From: Oxytricha trifallax
Lineage: Eukaryota; Ciliophora; Spirotrichea; Sporadotrichida; Oxytrichidae
DNA length: 64,000 nt
Reading direction: 5' to 3'
Assembly (NCBI GenBank): GCA_000711775.1
Contig: ARYC01017411.1
Span: 48,618-112,617, forward strand
Part shown: positions 41,005 through 52,806 of the stretch, piece after piece
How the letters are laid out: each line of letters opens with the position of its first letter
Numbering within the stretch: position 1 is the first letter of the stretch
Notes under the pieces: generated by a model
Databases searched by the model: none
What the model saw: the letters and a program-made list of their open reading frames with translations, nothing else
Told to the model about the DNA's origin: nothing
Translations under genes and position numbers: made by a program

Positions 41005-42103
41005 ATGAAATAAACTAAAAATCTAAGATAATCTCTAATTACCACAAAACCCCTAAATTCAGTAATAGTAGAGCAATCCCCAACCCCAAAGAATTCCAAT
41101 ACTCAAAACCCAACAGATTTATTAAAAGTACTCAAAGTAGTCTAAAAAGTATCGAAACTCAGATCTTTATTAGCAAAAAGGAAAGAAACCTAAAAGATGA
41201 GCTTAGACGAATAAGAAATATTAATGAGACAGCAAGAAATCGAAGATGACTTGAAGGAGCAGAAAATGCTTGAAATTTAAGCTAAAGCTAAAAACAGAAA
41301 AGTTAAGAAAAATGAATCATCTACATCTATGTTAGGATATGCATCGCCTAAAAAGAGCTAGGAGTTTGATTTTAAGGATCCATATAAAAATTAAAAAGGG
41401 AATCCCAATATTACTGAATAAGGGAAATTTTATATGCTAAAATCTATAAAATTTTATCGCTTGATAATTATTTATTCCCATTAATAACAAGAGTAACTTC
41501 GTTTAAAGCAAAGTGAATGATGAGCAGGCAAAAGACGCAGTAGACTATATTAACAGTATAATAAAGCGCGATAACAAACCCACAAATCCTGAGAGGAAAA
41601 TCATGACAAAGCTCTTTGATTAAATGACTCAAGTTAAGCTCAAAGTCCCTAAACTTAATCATTACCAGACTTTCTTAAAAAAGTAAGCTCAAGAAATCAA
41701 GGATAAAGTTGGCCCAAGAGGGATGATGCTAGAAAATTAGGTGGAACTCTGTAGTAAAACAGCCCTTTATAATATTGACTCAGCATTCAAAGAAATTGAC
41801 TACGAGGAGCAGATTAACCCAAATCAAAAGAAGTTAACTAGTTTATAAAGAAATCGAATGGCTTTGAGTTTTATGGATATGAATGAATAGCCAAGGAAGT
41901 TCTAATACTACCAGAGATTTATTGATATGGACTCGACCGAAAATTAAGAGGATAGTAAAAATAACAGAAGTAAGACTATCAAAATAAAGAGCAAGAAGTT
42001 GAACAGCAAATAAAAGACTTCTTCTGAGTTTAGAAAAACTTCTCAGAATTTCATTTCTTAAGTAGACCAGTCTTATTTATCTTATAATAATAATAATAAT
42101 AAT

Positions 42104-42143
<40 letters not shown>

Positions 42144-42167
42144 TATAATATAATATAATATAATATA

Positions 42168-42252
<85 letters not shown>

Positions 42253-45063
42253 TAATAATAATAATGTGATCACATTGAGGTCTCTGGGGACCCCCGATCA
42301 ATAATATGTTAATATATATAAGGGACTAGCCCTTTTATAAGTTCCAGTTATTAAAGCTAACATGGGCATTAACTTAATTCACATAAAATTGTTAATTTTC
42401 TACTCTGTCATCTTCATGAGCCATTTCTTTTTCTTTCTGTTTTCCTTCCTTTGTCTTAGCTTTGCTTGGAAGGGGGGCTTCTAATTATTTGGAAGAGATA
42501 TACCAACGTGTAATTTTTCGACGGAACTTTGTTGAATTTCGTTGGTGAGAAGTACTCTCTCCTAAATGCTTCTTATTTATAGCTCACCTTAATATAGTGG
42601 GCTAAGTTAATTAATGAGCTAAACCTCCCATTATTGAAAGTGGAGATTTATTCTTAGATTCTTGGAGTTGATGAGTCTTTGGAGTAGTTTAAATCTAATG
42701 TCTTCTTTTGTGAATTAGATGTATTTACTTGTTGTTAATGTCTCTTAGACTCTATCTGTTTCTAGTAAAATGTCTTGTCTGACCCCATCATACATAAGTT
42801 AGTATATGATTGTTTTATCATCTATTGAATCTTCTATCAGATTCTGTTCAGTTTCTGATCTGATGGGTTCGATAGTCGACTTTTACTCCCTATTTAGTAC
42901 CTATTTTTCCTCTTCCCTTTTTAGTACCTATTTTTCTTTTTAAGCTTCCCTATTTAGTACCTTGGGTGATTCTTCATGTATCTTTGAGGTAAGTTGGAGT
43001 GATTCCTCCAATATCTTGGGAAGGTAAGCTGGGAAGATATGTATGAGAGATTCTTACTTTTACGCGTCTTCAATTGAAGACTTTGTGTTTTAGAAATTTC
43101 TATTGGAGTTAAAGTAGAAAGGTTTGTACCCTATTTGTGTGTTAGTTGGGATGTTTTTATCTACTCTTGGGTTTGTGTTAGTGAGGTGTTGAGGCTTCAT
43201 TGTCAATTCAATGTTGGGGTTTTGGTTTAGGGGTCTCCGGGTGATGTGTTTAGAAGCATTTTTCTTCTGGGACAGTTTAAGGTTTCTGTAGTATCTGTTC
43301 TTGTACCTGATTTGTTCTTTCTCAAAAGCTCTGTAGGCTTCTTCCTCGTCTTCATCTTCCTCTTCTTCTTCTTCAGACATACAATCTGCGTCTTTTTAGT
43401 GAGAAGGGAAAGGATAGAATGAGTTAGCTATAGGTTTGTGGTTTTTGTCTCTTAGAGTTCTGTGGTTGTCTAGTAGTTTGGTGTCGTCAATCAGAACTTG
43501 TTTGTAGCTTAGTCTCTTCTGTTGAAGTTGTAGCATCTTCTTGCACCAGTCAAAGGTTTGGTTCATGGTTTGGAGTTAATGTTTCGTTATTTATTTATCT
43601 TATAAAATATTCTATACATTTAATCTTTGGATGGAAGTATAGAAAATGAAGTATAATCATTTTACTAAGATAATTAAACAATAGAAAACTTGAAGAATTT
43701 TGAAGAAATGTCTATGCATGACATTAAATTATTTGATCATAAACCTAAACATTAATACACTCATAGCAAACTTCAGACATCAATGAATTTTGCATTTGGT
43801 TTTGATAATGGTAAATCTGCTCTTACTTCATAAACAGTTTTTGACAACCATTTAACCACAAACTATAATGTTATCTTATTTTTAAACACCTTCCTATAAT
43901 AGAGACAGTCTAATCTAACCGATGCCAAATATAATACTCCTGGACCTAAAGAACAGCTAAATTTAACAAGCTAAAACTTCTTACCATAATTGAATGACCC
44001 CTTAACTTATAGATCTACAGATGTTGATATAAAACCTTAGAATATGAAGTTTAGATATAACTAAAGACATTCCAAAAATTTATCAAGTTTAACTCCAGGT
44101 CTTTAGAAATTGAATCAGAATTCATTTAACTTTCAAACTCTTAATTCAAACAACAACTTGTCATTTATGAGCAATAATAAAGATCACCGTCGTAGAGACT
44201 AATTGCTTAATATTGTAGGAATACATTTGATTTGGGAAAATAATTTATAATTAATTAATTAATTAATTAAATATAATAATTCGTGGCAGTTAACTTTGTC
44301 CTAGCCTAGACAATATGGTACTTGTTCGATATAGAATTTAAAATTACCTGGACTATACTATTGGCGGTACCCCTCTATAGCATCCTAGGTGCGAGATAAA
44401 TCGACTTTAATTAAAGCATTAAAATCTACTAAACAAATCACCCAAAATTAAAGTCGAGTTATCTCGCTCGTAGGATGCTATAGAGGGGTACCGCCAATAG
44501 TAAAGTCCAGCTGAATTTTAAATTTCTCTATCGAACAAGTACCATATTGTCTAGGCTAGGACAAAGTTAACTGCCACGAATTATTATATTTAATTAATTA
44601 ATTATAAATTATTTTCCCAAATCAAATGTATTCCTACAATACTATTAATAACCCTAACAAATATTTGCAGAGATCCTTTGAGATGCTTGAGAAAAATGCA
44701 GTTGATATTCTCTCTTATCACACATAACTTAGATAAAAAATATAACTCCACAAAAACTTAAATGAAAAATTAGATCCTATTTAAAATGGAAATCCTGAAT
44801 TATAATCATAAAATCCAACTATAAATCTGAATTTAACTAAATTAAGCTTCAAATCTAAAGCTAAATCAACTGGAGTTACCCCTCATAAACGGACTATAAT
44901 TGATCTTGCAAAAAAGAAAGCATTTTTCCCAGCAAATGTTATATCTGAAGAAGATGCCCTTGAAGAATTCAAGAATGTGAATTATAAGACTTTATTAGAG
45001 CAAGTTCTTAAAGAAACTGACTTCATGAAAACTATAATGTTAAAGGAAAAAAGTAGAGGGATT
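41005..45063 (+). CDS. Unknown polar coiled-coil protein, heavily interrupted
   Basis: ATG 41005 opens MKQTKNLRQSLITTKPLNSV. A coiled-coil-like stretch (SLDEQEILMRQQEIEDDLKE) follows, then after a 73-bp IES a basic polar region to QVDQSYLSY at 42087. Past a 1.5-kb IES candidate, a second long open stretch runs 43700-44212 and, after excision of the foldback element, 44643-45063 (NKYLQRSFEMLEKNAVDIL to LKETDFMKTIMLKEKSRGI). TBE-3 follows directly. Joining the two halves needs a short intron (GTATAGAAAATG...CTTGAAG); otherwise the frame stops at a TGA near 43691, so these could be two genes. No domain recognised. Confidence 0.6.
41403..41475 (+). other. IES (pointer TCCCA)
   Basis: 73 bp between TCCCA repeats (41403-41407 and 41476-41480). 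Excision joins NQKGNP to INNKSNFVQ in frame. Unexcised sequence reaches a TGA soon after. Confidence 0.8.
42084..42275. repeat. (TAA)n microsatellite with TAATA variants
   Basis: About 190 bp of near-perfect TAA/ATT triplets with a central TAATA pentamer run. It gives spurious poly-Tyr and poly-Ile frames in the standard code. Confidence 0.97.
42379..43566 (-). CDS. Germline-limited ORF inside the 1.5-kb IES
   Basis: 395 residues from ATG 43566 (MNQTFDWCKKMLQLQQKRLS) to TGA 42379-42381, read with TAA/TAG as Gln and without any internal TGA. Features: an acidic run of Glu and Asp (EEEEEEDEDEEE) at about residues 64-75, a basic Lys/Asn-rich part, three near-repeats of VLNREQK/VLKREEEK around residues 190-220, and a Lys-rich C terminus. 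It is less AT-rich than its surroundings. No domain recognised. Because it lies on the opposite strand within a segment flanked by pointers, it would be lost from the somatic genome. Confidence 0.65.
44213..44640. mobile_element. Foldback (MITE-like) element copy 2, TA target duplication
   Basis: 428 bp with the same termini as the copy at 11211 (TTGTAGGAATACATTTGA), the same arm motifs (ATTGGCGGTACC, GCGAGATAA) and TA on both sides (44211-44212 and 44641-44642). It interrupts a coding frame. Removing it with one TA restores ...RRRDQLLN-TINNPNKYLQRS; leaving it in shifts the frame and adds a TGA. Confidence 0.95.
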
Positions 45064-45204
45064 CAAAACCCCAAAACCCCTTAATGAGGTTTATAAGTGC
45101 TTTGATTTGTAGGGAATTTGTTAGGGGTTGGGGTTATTAATAGGTTTTAATGTGAAATTTATAGTAAATGTATTTAATTTAATCACTCAAAATGCACTTT
45201 TGGA

Positions 45205-46459
45205 TCATGTGGGAGAGGTCTGAAGTTTATTTTACTTAACCACAACTCTAACTTCTCTAATGTTATGTCTGATCTAGAGTTTGGTTTTAAGATTATTGAT
45301 TCTGCCAATTATTTTAATGATTGAGATACTCTGGTTTTGTCTATAAATTACTTGATTCTTTACTTAGCATCTTTCTCACACCTTGTAGAGTAGTAATCAT
45401 TCCGAGGCATATCGCACTCTATTATTATTGCTGCTCAAGCCCACACATCCCATTGATAGTCTCCATCTCTCCAGTCTTCTCTTTCAGGATAATAGCCTGG
45501 TGTTCCCATAACACTTCCTAGCCTTGATACTTCTACCCTTAATGCTCTGTTGAAGTCAATAATTGTCACTCTTACAGGTGAGAAGTTTATCATAATATTC
45601 TCTGGTTTCAAATCTCTATGAACAAAGCCTAACTTATGTAGCTCTTTTATACCTTGTAAGGTTTAAGTTGCTATCAAAGCAAGCTACTTATGATTCCTTT
45701 GATCAGTAATAAAATCTCTGAGGGTCATTTCATAGAGTGGGAGTCTGAAAGCAATATGATCCTTCGCAAGGAGAACAGCATCTAGCTTGATTAAGTAACT
45801 ACACTCTTTAAACTTTGCTTGAGTGAGTACTTGATACTCATCTGTGAACTCCATCTAATATTTATCATCACTTAAGAGATACTTGAAGGGATACACCTTG
45901 TATGCATACTGATGATCATTGATAACTTTCTTATCAAAGGAGTCTTCTAATATAAGGTAGCTTTAAAGTGAAGTGTCGAGGTCAACTTAGGTAAGAACTG
46001 GAATCATTTTATATTGAATTTTAATCATAATCTTAGTGATTTCAGATGCTAGTAGGTTGCGTGATTTCCTCACATATTCTGATTCACAAGCTTGTTCGAG
46101 CTCGACCATTTTCGAAGATTCTCTTGCTTTTCTTTTGTTAAGTAGCTTCAATTCATCTTCATGCTTTTCAATCTCTAAATCTTTCTTGTGAGCTTTTAAA
46201 AGATGCTTCCTTAAATCTCTAGTATGAGCATACTGCTTATGGCACTCGAAGCAATCATACTTTCCGTCGATTTATCGTGCTTTAAGTATACTGTTGGCTT
46301 GGCTTCTCTGTGCTCTTTCATATACCTATACCAACTAGATTTATGAGCGAAGTCTCTCTCACACTTCTCACAAAAGTATACTTCTACTTCTTCAGTTTGT
46401 ATAGGAATTTGATTAATACCTTTCTCCTCCTCTCTGTCTCCCACACACTTGTTTGCCAT
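45205..46459 (-). pseudogene. TBE-3 57-kDa zinc-finger/kinase pseudogene
   Basis: Minus strand from ATG 46459. The first C2H2 finger has its first His replaced by Tyr (RYMKEH). A 1-bp deletion near 46278 shifts the frame before the second finger (YDCFECHKQYAHT in the other frame). A TGA replaces a codon in the segment WDVWA.AAIIIE near 45435. The catalytic loop HRDLKPEN and IDFNRAL are otherwise preserved. Confidence 0.85.
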
Positions 46460-47194
46460 TTATTTTCTATTATTAATTTCTATTTTAATAACAGAGACCT
46501 CAAGTGATAGCTCTGGTAGTTCTTTATGAGAGTTCATCTCACAGCTATCACACTTTTTATTGCTGCCAAAGGTAAGTCTCATTTAGTTTGATGGAAGGGC
46601 TGTTGTTTTTCTTAAAATGTTAGCGCTCATATTTAAATTTGAATTTAAAATTATAAAACTGCCTCTATAACTGAGAGCTTATATGAGAGCTTTGCAAGCC
46701 TACAAGTTTCAAGGGAAGTTCTTATAGTATGAGAGAAGAATTATGAGTGTTAAGAGACGTTCCAGTTCTACATATGGGTGAGGAAGTAACCATTTTTACT
46801 TTCAATAATAAGTTGATTATAGTACGTACCGATTTAGGAGGTGCACCTAATTAAGTACGTACTGCTTTAGGAAGTATTTTGTAATTTTATGATTAAAATT
46901 AGGGTGCTCCTAATTAAGTACTAGCTCTAATTAATGCTCCTAATTAAGTACTAGCATTTTAGGAGCTGCTCCTAATTTAGTACGTACCAATTTAAATTTA
47001 AAAATATGGAACTATAACAGTAGAAATTGATATCAATCTCTCAAGTTTGAAACCAGTTCTCAAAACCTTCTCCATATCCTTCTTAGAGGTTGACCTCCTA
47101 TAGGATGCCATATTTAATAATAAGTTTTACAAAGGTATATAATTGAAATCAATAAACTTAAATTTGAATATCATTTCTTAGATCTGTAAACAAG

Positions 47195-47982
47195 ATGGAG
47201 TCAATGAATGATGTAATGAAAAGAGTGCAAGCACAAGAATTGATTCAGAGATTTAGAAGCAAGGAGGATTTGCACCGCTACCTGGTGCAGCAAGGTAATA
47301 AACTCATAGTAACTCATCTTGATTATGTAGTTGGTTTGTTCTTGCCAACGATGGAAGGTACCAAAATTTCATTTCTAAGGGCGATACTCTGCGAAGAGAA
47401 GAAAGCATTGAAAACTTAAGATGTAAAGTTTGCAGAGATTCCAAACTATCCAGAAATCTCAGTGACTAACTTATATGATGATGCTATGAATGACCCAGAG
47501 GTTTCGCTGTACCTGCCTACTAAGAAGCAGTTGTCAAATAAACTACCTGAAAGAAACTATTTCTTTGGCATACTTGCAACAATTAAAGGTGATTACTTGA
47601 AAGAAATTATTCAAGAATCTCATAAGAAAAGGTACAGCATCTCTTCAGAAGATAAGGACAAACAAGGGATCAAGATAAGTGAGAGCTGGCTATCAGAGCT
47701 GCAGAAGCACCCTTATATTTCAAGTAAGATTTATAGCTTAACTCTTTAGAAAAATCTGGTACTGGCATCTTCTTGATGAAGGAATAGAGCAAGCTTCACA
47801 GAGAGCGAAAGTCGCAGACAAAGTATGAAGTCAGCAAGAGACTTTATTCAAATATTCAGCCACCAGAGTCAATGAACATAGATGCTGGAGCTGGCAGTAA
47901 GAGAAGAAACTTAGGTGGAGGGAAGCAAGAAATAGAAGAAAAGAAAGAGAAGCCAGCTCCCTCTAAAGAATTTTAAATGTGA
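47195..47982 (+). CDS. TBE-3 22-kDa gene, intact with two introns
   Basis: 241 residues after splicing, from MESMNDVMKRVQAQELIQ to ...PAPSKEFQM and TGA. Intron 1 is 47295-47330 (36 bp, GTAATAAACT...TATGTAG); intron 2 is 47724-47749 (26 bp, GTAAGATTTA...CTTTAG). The product contains GLFLPTMEGTKISFLRAILC, ERNYFFGILATIKGDYL, a GTGIFLMKE motif and a charged Lys/Glu tail. It is the only open gene left in this element, which hints at selection on it or on transcription of it. Function unknown. Confidence 0.9.
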
Positions 47983-47991
47983 CTTATATAT

Positions 47992-49056
47992 TCATTAACT
48001 TAACTACAAAACTTATTTATATACATTCACTCTCCCTTCTTTAGCACACTTTTAAGCCAACAAATTATCTACTCTCTTCGCTGAGCTTTTAATAAAGTCT
48101 ACTGTATCGATAGGTAGGTCATGCATCAAGTGATATAGCAGCAGTTTCTTGTAATGACCTTTTAATATATCCCAGTAGAACTCAATTCCATTAAACTATG
48201 GACTGTAAGGTACGTTGACACTGGCGTTATTCTAAGTTGTTCATAACTCTTCCTTGTTTCTTTGGTCTTATGAACAGAAAGATTATCAACGAATAGTATA
48301 ATCTCTTATTCAGGGTACTTCTCTCTCAGCTGTTCTAAGAACTTTAAATACTACTCTGTCTTAATAGAGCGAGGATGAATAAGATAAGTTTCTAAACCAG
48401 TATCCTCGCTAATTCCTCCAAGAATAGCCATTGTTTATACCTTGACTTTCTAGTCATATACTTCTATGTTGCTATGCCTCTAATACCAAGACTTCTAGAT
48501 GAAAGTGTTGAATGTAAACACAGCCTCGTCAGCATGAATAAACTTAATATTATTCTATTAGGCTCTCTGCATTTAATTATAAATATAATTTAAGTTGTTG
48601 TTGTAAAAATGGCAGAGTGAAATCAATGACTCTCTTGATACGATTTACACCTTTGTAAGAGATACCGTTTCGTTTATAAATGTTTGCAACAGTCTATGCA
48701 GAGATCTTCAACTCAGGGAACTGGCGATGAAACATAATAGCTCGTTAGTCGAGAGAGAAGTGAGCCCAATATTTCAAAGTTTTTTCATTAATAAGATAGT
48801 CAATATGCTTCTATAGAAACTTAGACTTCCTCTTAGGCTAAGAATTCAGCTATTATTGCTTTAATTATACAGCTTTCAAGCAGTGAGAGCGAACAGTTGA
48901 GGGACTACGCTTTAAGAGCAGTGCAATAGACTTATAGTTCAGTACTGGTTTGACTTATTCACTATACATATCACATCCATAACGCAGTTTAAACACTAAA
49001 TCTATATAATCTTCATCATAAATAGACCCCAAAAGCTTGTAATTTTAGTCTCGCAT
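47992..49056 (-). pseudogene. TBE-3 transposase pseudogene
   Basis: Minus strand from ATG 49056 (MRDQNYKLLGSIYDEDYID). An extra T in a T-run near 48607 (PFLQQQ instead of PFYSNN) and a 1-bp deletion near 48222 (before the PYSP motif) break the frame. The position of the codon-71 TGA seen in the other copies is a normal Asn codon here, so that TGA is not universal. Confidence 0.85.
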
Positions 49057-49137
49057 TTAATTAATAACCCCAACCCCTAACAAATTCCCTACAAATCAAA
49101 GCACTTATAAACCTCATTAAGGGGTTTTGGGGTTTTG

Positions 49138-50379
49138 AATGTAAGTCATGCTCTCCATATCGCACTCTAAAATTATTGCAGCTATTGCCTAAACATCCCA
49201 CTAAATAGAGCCATTAGTCCATTTCTCTCTGATTGGGAAGTAACCTGGAGTACCAAGAACCTTTGCTAAGGTTACAATCTCTTATCTTAAGGCTCTATTA
49301 AAATCGATTACAACTACTTCTAAAGGGCAAAGGTTTAGCATAACATTTTCAGGCTTCAAATCTCTATGAACGTATCCAAGCTCGTGAAGTTCCTAAACAC
49401 CCTTTATCATATTAGATAGAATCATATTCAAGTCATCTGGGTATCTGTTTTAATATAGATAATCTCGGAGAGTCATTTCAAACTTTTTTAGCCTTAGTGC
49501 GATGAAACCAAACCCTAAAATAACACCATCTAGCTTGAGCAAATTCTTGCAATCTTTTTTCTAAGCCTCTCTAAGTACAATATATTCGTTAGCAAACTCA
49601 TTTTGATACTGCTCGTTTTTAAGGAGATAGCTGAAAGGATATACCTTGTAGGCATAGTCATCAACCACTATGAGTTTTGCTTTAGCAGGTACGTTTATAT
49701 GTAAGTAGTTTTCAATACAACTGCTAAGGTCTACTGCATTTAGTGCAGGAATATACATGGCTCTCTCTTAAAAGCATGCTAAAAAGACATTACCAGCAGG
49801 TTGATTCATTAATTCTATTCGCTTCTGCCTCTTGAGCTTCTCCTGTTGTTCTTTTTAAGTCTCAAGATTATTAGATTTTCTTTTAGCGGGCACTAATTTC
49901 TAAGTCTCTTTATCTTAAATCAAGAACTCACTTAGGTGATGCTTCTGCATATGTTTCTTAACTTTAGCTGAGTGAGTATAAGACTTCTCACAAGTCGTGC
50001 ACTAGTACCTGCCATCGACCTTATCATGCTTAAAATACACCTTAGCTTTCCCAGAGTGAACCTCTTTCATATGTCTCTTCAAACTGGAATCAGTAGAGAA
50101 AAAATTTTAGCAGTCTTAGCATTCAAAAGTTTTAATCCTTTAAATCTGAAGCTGTTCCTTTTCTTCCTCAACATCTTTTATTGATGTTTAAACTTCTATT
50201 TCAGCTTTCTCTTTCATGTTTTAAACCTATATAATAAAAACTTGTGCTTCAAATTCAAGAGCTCTTAGCTCTGCCTCCCTCTCAATATATATAACTTCTT
50301 GTTTCTTGGTTGAACCAAAGTTAAGCATTGATTGACCTGCTCCTAAAAGTGCCGCTCTACGATTTAAGTTGACCGCCAT
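49138..50379 (-). pseudogene. TBE-4 57-kDa zinc-finger/kinase gene, 3'-truncated
   Basis: Minus strand from ATG 50379 (MAVNLNRRAALLGAGQSMLN). Both C2H2 fingers, HRDLKPEN and IDFNRALR are present with an open frame up to ECDMESM. There the TBE-3 terminus replaces roughly the last 70 residues of the kinase domain. Confidence 0.9.
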
Positions 50380-50945
50380 GTTTAAATTCAAATTTAAATC
50401 TCTATTATAAAGCTCTTAAAACCTCTATAGCTATAGCTGGACTATGTAGGAGTTGCTACAGTATTAATGATGGTTTGATCTCAGCTCTAAGACTTCATAT
50501 TTATACTCAGTTTATAACTATAATTTTTGTAATTTTGCTCTTAATAATTTTGATTCTGGTACCAACTCAGATAAAGTTCAGGTTGGTACTGGTACCAATT
50601 AAGTTTTGAACCAGATTGGAACTTTTCCATTAAAACCTCACTGGATTAAAACTAGGTACTAATTAAGTTTTGGTACTATTAAATTGGTACCAATTAAACT
50701 TAAACGAATTTAGTACCGGTACTAATTAAATTTAAACAAATTTAGTACTAATTTAATGGAACTAAATTGATAAAAATGGAGCTCCATCTCTGAAGTTTGT
50801 TACAGCTTCTGCGAACCTTCTCCACGTATCTTTACAGGGTTGACCTCCTATAAGATGCCCATATTTAATAGTAAGATTTTAAAGGATAGGATCCAGAAGT
50901 CTATAAATTAAAACTTGAAATTCATTAATAGGAAGAGGAACAAAG

Positions 50946-51736
50946 ATGGAATCATTCAATGAACAAATGAAAAGGGTTGAGGCTCAAGAAATGATATCAA
51001 GATTCAGAAGCAAGGAGGATCTCTATCGATACCTTACTTAGCATGGTAAAATAAATTGATGTTAATCAACGATGTATACAGTTGGTCTATTCCTTCCAAC
51101 GATGGAAGGTACTAAAATATCATTCTTAAAAGCAATACTCTGCGAGGAGAAGAAAGCTTTTAAAAACATAGAAATCAAACTGATTGAAATACCTAACTAC
51201 CCAGAGATTTCAGTCACAAATCTCTACGAGGATGCAATGAAAGATGATGAAGTCGTTATTTACCTTCCTAGCAAGAAGCAGCTCTCAAATAAGTTGCATG
51301 AAAGAAACTTCTTCTTTGGTGTTCTTGGTACAATCAAAGAGGATTATTTGAGAGAAATTATAGAAGAAGCTCATAAGAAACGCTACTCTATTTCTCCTGA
51401 AGATTAAAAGAAGCAAGGAATACTAATAAGCGAGACGTGGCTAGCAGAGCTTAAGAAGCATCCTTATCTCTCTAGTAAGCTTTGATTTATAACTTTTTAG
51501 GGAAACCTGGAACTGGTATATTTCTAATGAAAGAGAATGCAAAGGTTCACAGAGAGAGAAAGTCTCAAACCATTCATTAAGTTAGCAAGAGACTTTATAA
51601 TGAAGTTTAAAAGTCTGATGAAATGAACATAGATGCTGGTGCTGGTACAAAGAGAAGAAACATGGGTCCTAGTAAAGCACCAGAGGAAGAAAAGAAAGAG
51701 AAGCCGAATCCATTTAAGAGTTCGTTTGATATGTGA
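50946..51736 (+). CDS. TBE-4 22-kDa gene, intact with two introns
   Basis: 242 residues after removing a 36-bp intron (GTAAAATAAA...TATACAG, after RYLTQH) and a 26-bp intron (GTAAGCTTTG...CTTTTTAG, after HPYLS). Spliced length is a multiple of three. It starts MESFNEQMKRVEAQEMIS and ends PNPFKSSFDM, and is highly similar to the TBE-1 protein. It stops 6 bp from the converging transposase stop. Confidence 0.9.
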
Positions 51737-51742
51737 AATAAT

Positions 51743-52806
51743 TCATTCATTTAAGTCTAACACTTATTAATAAACATTCATTCTTCCTTTCCTTGCACAT
51801 ATCGTAGTCTAGTCTTTACCCACTCTCTTGCAACTACTCTGTATTAAGTCTACTGTGTCGATTGGTAGATCATGCATTAGGTGATACAGCAAGAGTTTCT
51901 TGTAGTGAGTCTTAATCTAACTCCAATAGAATTCGATTCCATTAAATTGAGGACTGTAAGGAACGTTATACACAGGAGTTATCTTTAACTCTTCATAAGC
52001 TTTCTTAGATTCCTTAGTCTTATGAACTGAGAGGTTATCAACAAACAGGATGATCTCTTGATCGTTGTACTTATCTCTTAGCTTATGTAAGAACTCTATA
52101 TACTGCTCTCGCTTAATAGAGCGAGGATGAATAACATAAGTTTCTAAGCCTGAATCTTCACTGATACCAGCCAAAATTGCGTGAGTGACAACCTTAACCT
52201 TTTAGTCATACACTTCTATATTATCGTACTTCTTGTACCAAGACTTATTAATAAAGGTGTTGAACGTAAACACAGCTTCATCAGCGTGTATGAACTTGAT
52301 GTTATTATCAACAGACCTCTGCATTTAATCATATATATAGTTTAAATTATTACTATAAAATGGCAGAGTAAAGTCAATCACTCTCTTCACTCTATTGACA
52401 GTCTTGAAGGTAATACCATTCCTTCAATAAATATTTGCGATAGTCTATGGTGAGATACGCATGTCAGGAAACTTGCGATGAAACATCACAGCTCGCTAGT
52501 CAAGTGGGAAATGTGCCCAATACTTAAGAGTCTTAGAATCGCAGAGATATTCAATATGCTGCTAAGAGAACTTTTATTTTCTTACAGGATGTTATCAAGA
52601 ACCAGAATTGAAATGCTAAACAGCTAACAAGCAATGATACCTAACTGTTGAGGCACTCTTGCGCAGGAGCTTAGCTATAGCAGCATAATTCATAACTGGT
52701 TTGAGTTAGTCTAAATTAATACTCGCACCATACCTAAGCTTAAGCAGTAAATCTAAATATTTCTCATCATAAATAGACCCCAAAATCGCTAATTTCTATT
52801 TCTCAT
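51743..52806 (-). pseudogene. TBE-4 transposase, N-terminally frameshifted
   Basis: Minus strand from ATG 52806. A 1-bp deletion within the first dozen codons (RNQRF versus RNQRNLG in TBE-1) shifts the frame, and the shared TGA (GGTTCT-TGA) lies near codon 71. The rest, including IHADEAVF, VDNLSVH and NGIEFYW, is open to the TGA at 51743-51745, so the catalytic core is undamaged. Confidence 0.85.

Larger units (their letters stand above)
42073..43590. other. 1.5-kb IES candidate with 15-bp pointer, carrying a microsatellite and an ORF
   Basis: The direct repeat TTATTTATCTTATAA lies at 42073-42087 and 43591-43605. Between them are about 190 bp of (TAA)n, a short palindromic stretch (GTGATCAC, GGTCTCTGGGGACCCCC) and a 395-codon minus-strand ORF. 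Both flanks are coding-like on the plus strand. The frame after joining needs an intron to stay open, so the boundary is probable rather than proven. Confidence 0.65.
45064..49137 (-). mobile_element. TBE-3: divergent-subfamily TBE with both C4A4 ends
   Basis: CAAAACCCCAAAACCCC at 45064 and GGGGTTTTGGGGTTTTG ending at 49137. The inner terminal repeat (GGGAATTTGTTAGGGGTTGG) differs from that of TBE-1, -2 and -4, marking another subfamily. Left flank is ATT, right flank AAT, so the two sides are not a matching target duplication. The right end abuts the interior of TBE-4. Only the 22-kDa gene is intact. Confidence 0.95.

Noticed and set aside
41468..41662. Minus-strand 64-codon frame
   Set aside because: Antisense to the coding segment after the TCCCA IES.
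42077..42301. Poly-Tyr / poly-Ile open frames
   Set aside because: Translation of the (TAA)n microsatellite in the wrong strand or code; not genes.
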